Below, one piece after another: positions 1 to 4,369 of a stretch of DNA of 7,159 nucleotides (position 1 is its first letter; each line of letters begins with the position of its first letter). The notes under the pieces are model-generated. The model searched no databases, was not told the origin of the DNA, and was given only the letters and a program-made list of their open reading frames with translations. The stretch lies in contig PLSG01000130.1 of the NCBI GenBank assembly GCA_003164155.1, positions 1 through 7,159 on the forward strand. Reading direction: 5' to 3'. A program made the translations under genes and the position numbers. This DNA comes from Parachlamydiaceae bacterium (lineage in GTDB: Bacteria > Chlamydiota > Chlamydiia > Chlamydiales > Parachlamydiaceae).

Positions 1-53
1 TCGACCGGGAAGGTGAATAAGGCCGTAAAAAGGTTAGGCCGAGCATTTTCCAT
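1..53 (-). CDS. Start of an unidentified gene running off the left edge
   Basis: An ATG at 53-51 opens a frame of 17 codons, MENARPNLFTALFTFPV, that has no stop before the window edge. It begins 7 nt after the comEC stop codon and on the same strand, which fits a further gene in the same operon. The ribosome binding site is poor: only GAGA lies directly upstream, so translation may be coupled to comEC. A second ATG in another frame (at 46-44) is also open to the edge, so even the frame is not certain. The fragment is too short to name a family. Confidence 0.4.
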   Translation of the reverse strand, partial: MENARPNLFTALFTFPV

Positions 54-60
54 TTCTCGA

Positions 61-1686
61 TTACAAAAAGGCAAATTCCGCTAGAGACTCATCGCGCTGC
101 TCCATGCGGTGGCGCACCACGACCCCACCGGCAAAGACCAGGCACATATAGAGCATGTATAGGGGAAAGGCAAAGCTGCTAACTCTGAAATAAAAATCAA
201 ATGAGGTGGGCGTGTTATACACGAAATTCAACAAAAATCCCGTATAGGCATTGTTGAGGGCATGTAGCAGGTCAGCTAAGGGCGGCAGGCATACAGATGA
301 CGCCAAGGCTAATAATAGCAGCAGCATGGCGAAACTGACCAGGAAGGGAAAAAACAGATTATATGCCAAGCTGAGCCACGGAAACTTATGGAAAATATAG
401 AGCGTCATGGGGAAGGCGATTAAATTTACCGCTATGGCCAAAGCCAGGGCCTGTTTAATAAAGATGAGCAAAAGATAGCCGTGCTGATCGATCCACGTCA
501 TGTCGACCATCTGGCTTAAACTGCGTTTGCGCCATAGATACTGCAGACCCTTTGCACAAGGAGAGTAAAAAAGCAAAATAGCCGCCGTGATCAGAAAGCT
601 GAATTGGAATCCTAGATTTTGGCATTGCAGAGGATCGATGAATAGTACGATCAAAAGGGCTAATCCTAAAGAATTTAGGGCAAAGCTTTGCCTTTGCCCT
701 ATATAGCCCATTAGCAGCACGACGATAGTTATCCAGGCGCGCATGATCGAAGGGCCGCAGCCTAAGAATAAAAAATAGGCGGTGAGCAGCCCGATCAGCA
801 CAAAAGGCGTGTATTTTTTTGGGAAGGCGAAGCGCAAAAAGAAGCCTAAAATAGCAGCTATGATCCCAAAGTGAAATCCCGAAATGGCCATGATGTGCTG
901 CAAGCCAAAACGGCTCAATTCTACAGATAATTGACGATCGTCGAAGTCTCCTGTAGCTATGCCGGCCAAGAAGTTGGCTTTTGCCTGACCGTGTATCTGT
1001 CTATGGATATATGCAGAAAGTTGGGTTTTTGCCCAAAAGCGCTGTTCGGCCAGGCTATATGTCCCTTGGATTGATTGCCAGGGCATGTTTTTATGTGGGG
1101 AAAGCCGGTAGTTTCCCGGGGTAATTTCCTTTAACCTAGCTCGGACAATGTAGTCTCGATCGGCCTTTGGCCTGATCGTCGATTCGTTTTGAGGCAAGCT
1201 CAGCCTAAAGGGGAGGTTGCGCGCCAGCGTCTCGCCGCCTCCTTCCCATGTTTTTGGCAATGCGCCTTCTTGTGTGGTTTTAAAGGCGACTAGATTGCCT
1301 TTATATGTCCACGTTTTGGCAAAGGGGGTTCTTGAAGAGGATAGCGCATGGATCTCTATCTGCGCAAGGCCATCCAGGCCCTCAGGCGGAAGTCTGGGGA
1401 ATCGGTAGGTGTACTCTACGTAGAAAAAAGAGGTGCACGCAATGACTAGCATCAAAATAACACGCTTATGAATCCCTTCAGAACGCATGGCAGCCGGCAA
1501 AAACAGCGGGAATGCCAGCAGGCCCAAGGGCAAAATTAAGATCAGCTGTTCCGTCTGAAATCCATATAGGGCTCTTTGCAAAGCAGCCTGAACTCCTAAA
1601 AGCATGCCCAAGGCATAGAACAAAGCGGGGTGCTGCCGCCAAAATCTTCCGGCTATTTCTCCGGCTGCCTCACATACTCGATACAT
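61..1686 (-). CDS. comEC: ComEC/Rec2-type DNA-uptake channel, competence domain only
   Basis: Polytopic inner-membrane protein of 541 residues. ComEC proteins form the channel through which transformed single-stranded DNA enters the cytoplasm. Two hydrophobic segments near the N-terminus (about 21-40 and 48-92) precede a soluble region at about 95-225, where ComEC proteins usually carry an OB-fold-like domain (DUF4131 type). The competence core follows: FGLQHIMAISGFHFGII at 260-276 matches the family's LLAISGLH signature. GPSIMRAWI at 311-319 and LGFQFSFLIT at 358-367 match two more conserved stretches, and several further membrane helices follow to about 525. The protein ends at RHRMEQRDESLAEFAFL with no metallo-beta-lactamase domain, which the longer ComEC proteins of Bacillus type have. 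The ATG is 5 nt after the stop of the upstream gene and has no clear Shine-Dalgarno, so translational coupling is likely. Family assignment is strong; activity in uptake is inferred. Confidence 0.9.
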   Translation of the reverse strand: MYRVCEAAGEIAGRFWRQHPALFYALGMLLGVQAALQRALYGFQTEQLILILPLGLLAFPLFLPAAMRSEGIHKRVILMLVIACTSFFYVEYTYRFPRLPPEGLDGLAQIEIHALSSSRTPFAKTWTYKGNLVAFKTTQEGALPKTWEGGGETLARNLPFRLSLPQNESTIRPKADRDYIVRARLKEITPGNYRLSPHKNMPWQSIQGTYSLAEQRFWAKTQLSAYIHRQIHGQAKANFLAGIATGDFDDRQLSVELSRFGLQHIMAISGFHFGIIAAILGFFLRFAFPKKYTPFVLIGLLTAYFLFLGCGPSIMRAWITIVVLLMGYIGQRQSFALNSLGLALLIVLFIDPLQCQNLGFQFSFLITAAILLFYSPCAKGLQYLWRKRSLSQMVDMTWIDQHGYLLLIFIKQALALAIAVNLIAFPMTLYIFHKFPWLSLAYNLFFPFLVSFAMLLLLLALASSVCLPPLADLLHALNNAYTGFLLNFVYNTPTSFDFYFRVSSFAFPLYMLYMCLVFAGGVVVRHRMEQRDESLAEFAFL

Positions 1687-1691
1687 GTGGT

Positions 1692-2525
1692 CTAAATTTG
1701 CACTTCAAAAAGGCATTTGCCTTGCAGTCCATTTTCGGCTTTCAAGGAGTTAGAGGAGCTCTCTGAGGCCACAGCGGCAAACATGTTTTCTTGAAGTTTG
1801 GAAATGCCTGGGCTCATAACCATTTTTTTACCTTTTTGATCCAGCGGTTGATCCAGCGGCCACGAAAGGATGGCCGAGGAAAAAGCGCTCTTTATTTCAG
1901 GCGCTTGGGTTTTTATACCTGCGCGGGCACGGTTTGATGGTGCAGATGTCTTTGGAGGAGTGATCGGCATGGGAGCTTCATATAGAAGCCCATGCGAGTG
2001 GCTGCCCAATATGCTATCGCTGTGCAGCATGTCGCTCGGGATAACATCGCTGTGCATTTCGGTGAATATTTTTTTCCAAGCCGGATCTTCATTTTGGATA
2101 AGCAGGGCGTCGAGCAAAGCATGCAATCCCCATGAATACTCCTCGGGCACTTGATGAAAAGGGCCGTTTCTTTGATGGTTATGGCAGATGATGAGGTAGC
2201 TGTAGAGCACAAGCCCCGTTGAGGTGACGATTTTGCGGGCCTTTCGATCGAGTTCTATTACTTCTCCCAGCCAGACAAAGATTTCTGAAACTTTTAACGC
2301 CGCGACATCTTGGTGCAGCATGGCGCGGTCTTGAGCGCGCAGCTGTGACGCCTGGGCACCGAAGAGAGAGGTTTGGGCAGAGGCGATAAGCCCATAGGCC
2401 AAGGGAAAAATATGGCATGGCGAATAATCTAACAGCACAATATCCACTAAAGAGGTGGCCTCGGGGGTAACTTTGCCTGGATCTTTAAAACTGACTCGCG
2501 TTAGTGCGCCCTCTGATCTATTCAT
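1692..2525 (-). CDS. NDH-2-like flavoprotein remnant without its FAD-binding N-terminus
   Basis: A 277-residue protein. Residues 27-49 (VDIVLLDYSPCHIFPLAYGLIAS) resemble the second strand and following loop of type II NADH dehydrogenases, where the usual pattern is xVTLIDRNxYHxFxPLLYxVA. Residues 86-113 (LGEVIELDRKARKIVTSTG... then YSYLII) match the family's G-V-x-x-I-D-x-x-x-R-x-V strand pair ending in YDYLI. The GxGxxG dinucleotide-binding glycines that should precede residue 27 are absent, and the 100 bases upstream do not encode them in any minus-strand frame I checked. After about residue 130 I see no NAD-binding domain; the tail is Ser/Pro/Lys-rich and low in complexity, with a PLDQPLDQ duplication. 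It is therefore probably not a working NADH dehydrogenase. It may be a decayed copy, or a non-catalytic protein derived from the family. The open frame over 834 bases argues for some constraint. It lies directly upstream of comEC. The start has a weak Shine-Dalgarno; ATG at 2525 is the first in frame. Confidence 0.6.
   Translation of the reverse strand: MNRSEGALTRVSFKDPGKVTPEATSLVDIVLLDYSPCHIFPLAYGLIASAQTSLFGAQASQLRAQDRAMLHQDVAALKVSEIFVWLGEVIELDRKARKIVTSTGLVLYSYLIICHNHQRNGPFHQVPEEYSWGLHALLDALLIQNEDPAWKKIFTEMHSDVIPSDMLHSDSILGSHSHGLLYEAPMPITPPKTSAPSNRARAGIKTQAPEIKSAFSSAILSWPLDQPLDQKGKKMVMSPGISKLQENMFAAVASESSSNSLKAENGLQGKCLFEVQI
1836..1859. repeat. Tandem duplication of a 12-base unit inside the NDH-like gene
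   Basis: TTGATCCAGCGG occurs twice in direct succession (1836-1847 and 1848-1859). On the minus strand it encodes PLDQ-PLDQ, residues 223-230 of the NDH-like protein. It keeps the reading frame and looks like a recent slippage event in a poorly constrained tail. Confidence 0.85.
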
Positions 2526-2616
2526 CAGCTATGCCTTTGGGTTTCTCGATTTTATGACTTGTCAAAAAGTCATAGAATCGAGTGTATATGAGCGGCAGTA
2601 TAGATAGAAAAGACAT
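2518..2616 (-). CDS. Possible 32-residue small ORF overlapping the NDH-like start
   Basis: ATG at 2616-2614 opens 32 codons, beginning MSFLSILPLIYTRF and ending EKPKGIADE, with a TAG at 2520-2518. It overlaps the start of the NDH-like gene by 8 nt in another frame, which is the kind of overlap seen between coupled genes. The first residues are hydrophobic. Against it: no ribosome binding site precedes the ATG, and a 16-bp inverted repeat (2545-2582) takes up much of the frame. I would not call it a gene without expression data. Confidence 0.2.
   Translation of the reverse strand: MSFLSILPLIYTRFYDFLTSHKIEKPKGIADE
2545..2582. repeat. 16-bp inverted repeat (hairpin) upstream of the NDH-like gene
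   Basis: CTCGATTTTATGACTT (2545-2560) and AAGTCATAGAATCGAG (2567-2582) are inverted copies separated by a 6-base loop, with a single non-complementary position. In plus-strand RNA that position is a G-U wobble; in minus-strand RNA it is an A-C mismatch. There is no T-tract at either end of the type needed for an intrinsic terminator. It lies 20 bases before the ATG of the NDH-like gene, so it could affect that mRNA, or be a protein-binding palindrome or a repeat remnant. Confidence 0.75.
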
Positions 2617-2677
2617 GGGTCGCAATCTTTTTTTTGGCAAGATTCAAAGTTGGGTAACAGGCGGGCTTAACAACCCT

Positions 2678-2713
2678 TATGCGGTTTATCTTTGAAGCAT
2701 GTCTAAATTTTGG
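2678..2713. repeat. 36-bp direct repeat, copy 1
   Basis: The sequence begins TATGCGGTTTATCTTTGAAG and continues CATGTCTAAATTTTGG. It recurs at 2858-2893 with one difference (T at 2704, C at 2884). The copies are offset by exactly 180 bases and flank the inverted repeat 2749-2833. The identity stops abruptly after TGG, which points to duplication of a defined unit, not general AT-rich similarity. Confidence 0.9.
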
Positions 2714-2748
2714 GCATGGTTCAAAATAGGGAAGCACTTAGGAAAAGA

Positions 2749-2833
2749 ATGGCCGCAAAAGAACACAAAAGAAGAGAAGTAGAGTTATAACTCTCGCTGC
2801 ATGAGTTCCTTTTTTGTGTTCTTTTGCGGCCAT
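2749..2833. repeat. 22-bp perfect inverted repeat with nested palindrome
   Basis: The left arm at 2749-2770 starts ATGGCCGCAAAAGAACAC. The right arm at 2812-2833 is its exact reverse complement over 22 bases, ending TTTTGCGGCCAT. The 41-base centre contains AGAGTTATAACTCT (2781-2794), a perfect 14-base palindrome, so the whole can fold as a long two-part hairpin. From memory, the arm (CGCAAAAGAACACAAAAG) resembles intergenic stem-loop sequences built on CGCAAAG/AACGCAAAG units that recur in many bacterial genomes; this is not verified here. With the flanking direct repeats it looks like a miniature non-coding element. It could also act as a transcription terminator, since the right arm begins with a T-run, but that run is inside the stem. 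Confidence 0.85.
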
Positions 2834-2857
2834 CCCTTTGGATTTGAGGGTTAGCCG

Positions 2858-2893
2858 TATGCGGTTTATCTTTGAAGCATGTCCAAATTTTGG
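2858..2893. repeat. 36-bp direct repeat, copy 2
   Basis: This is the second copy of the unit at 2678-2713, with 35 of 36 bases identical. The base before it is G here and T before copy 1, and the bases after it also differ (T at 2894, G at 2714), which defines the boundaries on both sides. A pair of this length is longer than typical insertion-sequence target duplications. It could instead be the trace of a recombination or insertion event around the inverted repeat. Confidence 0.9.
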
Positions 2894-3088
2894 TTGAAGG
2901 TAAATAATTTTTGTGTTTAATTATGGAATAAGGGCCCATGCATGCTCTGCCTAGCTGAACATATGGGAACAGTACAAAACTAACTTTCTGATCCGTAAAG
3001 TGCAAAAGCTAATAGGCTCGCGTGCGCTATCTAGAAATTTTAGGTCAAAACTTCTTGGGGGGGTTGACCAGTTAGGAACAGGTTACCG

Positions 3089-3244
3089 ATGAAATTAATT
3101 TTCTATTTTGTTTTTTTTGGGTGCTTGTTTTATGCCATGTACTTATACATGCCCGAAACTTTTGCCACACTTTTGTCGTGGGTTAAGGATCTCTTTGACT
3201 ATGTAGCTGGATTATTCGGAAAGAAGGCCAGCAGAGCGGCATAA
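3089..3244 (+). CDS. 51-residue membrane miniprotein of unknown function
   Basis: ATG at 3089 opens 51 codons ending in TAA at 3242-3244. The N-terminus (KLIFYFVFFGCLFYAMYLYM, residues 2-21) is a clear membrane segment or uncleaved signal anchor. Residues 24-43 (TFATLLSWVKDLFDYVAGLF) could form an amphipathic helix, and the end is basic (GKKASRAA). AGGAACAGG at 3074-3082 is a possible ribosome binding site. The stop codon sits 5 bases before a strong hairpin, and the gene converges on euo. No promoter is obvious: TTGACC at 3064-3069 has no matching -10 before the start. The single membrane segment followed by an amphipathic part is like many bacterial regulatory or stress-related small membrane proteins, but no family is recognised. 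The coherent amino-acid pattern and the terminator placement support a real gene. Confidence 0.5.
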   Translation: MKLIFYFVFFGCLFYAMYLYMPETFATLLSWVKDLFDYVAGLFGKKASRAA

Positions 3245-3289
3245 AAAAAAGCCCATTTAAATTTAATGCTCTTAAATTTAAATGGGCTT
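3243..3289 (-). terminator. Intrinsic terminator of euo, probably bidirectional
   Basis: The arms 3249-3266 and 3272-3289 are perfectly complementary over 18 bases (AAGCCCATTTAAATTTAA and its reverse complement) around a five-base loop, TGCTC. On the minus strand the hairpin is followed by eight Ts (A-run at 3243-3250), the classic arrangement for ending euo transcripts about 45 bases after its stop codon. In the plus direction the hairpin is followed only by GTAATCG, so it would be a weaker stop for the small ORF ending at 3244. Confidence 0.92.
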
Positions 3290-3334
3290 GTAATCGCTAG
3301 GGGTGAACGGTCGGGCGGCTATAGGCGAAGCGCA

Positions 3335-3787
3335 TTAGCAAGCTTCTTGCAATACTTTGCGCTTGTCTAAATAAGTGTCGCGATATAGTAGCACTTCTTT
3401 TTGATGTACGACCCAGGCAGCACCTTTGCGGGTAGCTTTCATCAAGCCTACGCGCGTGGCATAATAGATCTTTTGAGCGGGTACTTCTAGCATTTCAGCA
3501 ACTTGATTAATGGAGTAGTAGCCTTTGCTATTATCAAATAAAAGTTTTCCGCGGTACATAGATTTGGAACGGGAGTACTTGTGTTCACGATAAGCGGCTA
3601 GGTCATCCACGTGAATTGTCCAACGTGAAGCTTCTTTTTTAGCTTTTAGCTTATTCAATTTAATAGCTACGTAAATTGCCTGGCGAGTCACTTGGTTAAT
3701 TTCAGCTGCTTCTGTAATGGAAACTAAAGCTTTGTCTTGTTTATTTTTAAGGGTTGAGTTGTTCTCTTTTTTTGCCTTCTTAGCCAT
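3335..3787 (-). CDS. euo: Euo-like developmental DNA-binding repressor
   Basis: A 150-residue protein. Euo is an early-expressed chlamydial regulator; in Chlamydia trachomatis it represses late genes so that the replicating form does not turn prematurely into the infectious form. Here the lysine-rich N-terminus (1-19) is followed by two related MerR/excisionase-type winged helix-turn-helix units. The first (about 22-69) reads SITEAAEINQVTRQAIYVAI then LKAKKEASRWTIHVDDLAAY. The second (about 91-137) reads YSINQVAEMLEVPAQKIYYA, then the turn to KATRKGAAWVVHQKEVLLY. The aligned helices and the RWTI/AWVV wing strands show an internal duplication. The linker YSRSKSMYRGKLLFDNSKGY is very like chlamydial Euo. 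At 150 residues it is shorter than C. trachomatis Euo (about 183), missing sequence at both ends. The start is fixed by a strong AAAGGAG site 9 bases upstream. A terminator follows; the gene appears monocistronic. The targets in this organism are not visible. Confidence 0.93.
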   Translation of the reverse strand: MAKKAKKENNSTLKNKQDKALVSITEAAEINQVTRQAIYVAIKLNKLKAKKEASRWTIHVDDLAAYREHKYSRSKSMYRGKLLFDNSKGYYSINQVAEMLEVPAQKIYYATRVGLMKATRKGAAWVVHQKEVLLYRDTYLDKRKVLQEAC

Positions 3788-3796
3788 TTTTATAAA

Positions 3797-3803
3797 CTCC
3801 TTT
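3797..3803 (-). promoter_or_regulatory. Ribosome binding site of euo
   Basis: On the minus strand AAAGGAG lies 9 bases before the ATG at 3787. It is the strongest Shine-Dalgarno of the longer genes in this window and decides the start codon, implying efficient translation of euo. Confidence 0.85.
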
Positions 3804-3916
3804 AGAGTATGGTTTTATGATTTAAATCTTAATATTTTAGTACTGCGTTAAGTCGATCGAGTGAGATTACAGCGTTTTCTTCATTGCTTCACTCTTTTGT
3901 CAAATAGATGTTAATG

Positions 3917-3944
3917 ATTATCTCATATAAATGAGTTGAATCAA
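3917..3944 (-). promoter_or_regulatory. Predicted sigma66/sigma70-type promoter of euo
   Basis: On the minus strand the -35 element is TTGATT (3944-3939) and the -10 element GATAAT (3922-3917), matching TTGACA and TATAAT at 4 and 5 of 6 positions with a 16-base spacer. Transcription would start near 3910, giving a leader of roughly 120 bases. A long A-run lies directly upstream of the -35, which may act as an UP-like element. A second TTGACA (3903-3898) lies further downstream but has no good -10, so I rank it lower. Confidence 0.6.
3922..3935. promoter_or_regulatory. Small palindrome in the euo promoter spacer
   Basis: CTCAT-ATAA-ATGAG is a perfect 5+5 inverted repeat with a 4-base centre. 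It lies between the predicted -35 and -10 elements of euo, touching the first base of the -10. This is a typical repressor-operator position, and autoregulation by Euo is one possibility. A palindrome of this size can arise by chance in AT-rich DNA. Confidence 0.3.
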
Positions 3945-4179
3945 GTTTTTTTTTCTCCAATTTTCATATTCGCGCCAAAAAGCCTTTTTTTACCTGCCCT
4001 GGATGCACTTTTATACCCTAAAATCCTAATCTTAAAAGATGTAAATTCCTTATCTCAGGCGCATAAATTCAAGAAAGTTTAACACTCTGTCTAGGAAGTA
4101 TACCTGGCGGTGTATCTATAAGATATTGAGGGTTTGGGCAGCCCGAAAGCTTCCCCACTTGCATCATATAACACAAGAA

Positions 4180-4267
4180 GGAGCAGGAAAAAATGACGTC
4201 CGCACACTCCCCCACAGTCCGCTGATTTGCTTTTAAATTTCCTCTTTATGTTTTTTGTTCCTGCTCC
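4180..4267. repeat. Inverted repeat enclosing a ten-codon ORF, upstream of tsp
   Basis: GGAGCAGGAA (4180-4189) pairs perfectly with TTCCTGCTCC (4258-4267). After one mismatch a further AAA/TTT extends the stem to 13 of 14 positions. The enclosed 68 bases contain a plus-strand mini-ORF, MTSAHSPTVR (4193-4225), with an ideal AAGGAG site 9 bases upstream. That ribosome binding site is partly inside the left arm, so folding could hide it. This is like a leader peptide or a small structured RNA, but no upstream promoter is clear and the predicted tsp promoter lies downstream of it. Confidence 0.45.
4193..4225 (+). CDS. Possible ten-codon leader peptide ORF
   Basis: ATG at 4193-4195 to TGA at 4223-4225 encodes MTSAHSPTVR. 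The only support is the near-perfect AAGGAG with 9-base spacing and its position in a hairpin loop upstream of tsp. There is no codon run that would suggest amino-acid attenuation. It may well be chance. Confidence 0.15.
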   Translation: MTSAHSPTVR

Positions 4268-4312
4268 CAAGAGCAACAGGGGCAGAAAGTGGGCGACTTT
4301 AACTCGAAAACT

Positions 4313-4321
4313 TGCTATGAT
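4313..4321 (+). promoter_or_regulatory. Predicted extended -10 promoter of tsp
   Basis: TGCTATGAT contains TATGAT (4316-4321), five of six matches to TATAAT, preceded by the TGN extension. The -35 region 17 bases upstream (GCGACT, 4293-4298) matches only the GAC core, which extended -10 promoters tolerate. Transcription would start near 4328 and give a leader of about 40 bases. It contains purine-rich GAGGATAGGGG (4353-4363), the ribosome binding site of tsp, 6 bases from its ATG. Confidence 0.55.
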
Positions 4322-4369
4322 GTCCTACATTAGAAACTAGCGCATTTTTTTTGAGGATAGGGGTTTTAG

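Larger units (their letters stand above)
2526..3088. other. Repeat-rich intergenic region without a convincing gene
   Basis: This stretch separates the comEC operon from the small plus-strand ORF at 3089. It contains the 2545-2582 hairpin, a pair of 36-bp direct repeats (2678-2713 and 2858-2893) and a 22-bp inverted repeat with an internal palindrome (2749-2833). The minus-strand open frame across 2721-3005 runs through both the inverted repeat and one direct repeat and shows no protein family features. I found no tRNA and no strong promoter for either neighbouring gene here. A TTGACA on the minus strand (2565-2560) has no -10 at a workable distance. Confidence 0.7.
3788..4369. other. Divergent control region between euo and tsp
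   Basis: About 580 bases without a convincing long gene. From left to right it holds the euo leader and promoter (to 3944), an AT-rich stretch with AAAAAGCCTTTTT near 3977-3989, a featureless part around 4000-4170, the inverted repeat 4180-4267 enclosing a ten-codon ORF, and the tsp promoter and ribosome binding site. The minus-strand open frame at 4091-4276 has no family features, crosses the inverted repeat and lacks a good ribosome binding site. No tRNA-like fold or T-loop signature was found. Confidence 0.65.

Noticed and set aside
1217..2418. Several open frames antisense to or out of frame with comEC and the NDH-like gene
   Set aside because: They are shadows of the minus-strand coding frames; comEC clearly carries its family motifs in the chosen frame.
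2560..2565. Perfect minus-strand TTGACA upstream of the NDH-like gene
   Set aside because: No -10-like sequence lies 15-19 bases downstream, and the hexamer sits in the hairpin loop and arm.
2718..2727. GGTTCAAAAT as a tRNA T-loop
   Set aside because: It lacks the paired T-stem and there is no acceptor stem or anticodon arm around it.
2678..2893. CRISPR-like repeat arrangement
   Set aside because: Only two repeat copies, separated by 144 bases that hold an inverted repeat; there is no regular spacer pattern.
2721..3005. 94-codon minus-strand open frame
   Set aside because: It crosses the inverted repeat and a direct repeat and has no family features. Its composition is that of a chance frame through repeats.
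3064..3069. TTGACC as a -35 element for the small membrane protein
   Set aside because: At 17 bases downstream there is only sequence overlapping the start codon, with no -10 match.
4091..4276. 61-codon minus-strand open frame between euo and tsp
   Set aside because: No good ribosome binding site; it overlaps the 4180-4267 inverted repeat, and no recognisable domain is present.
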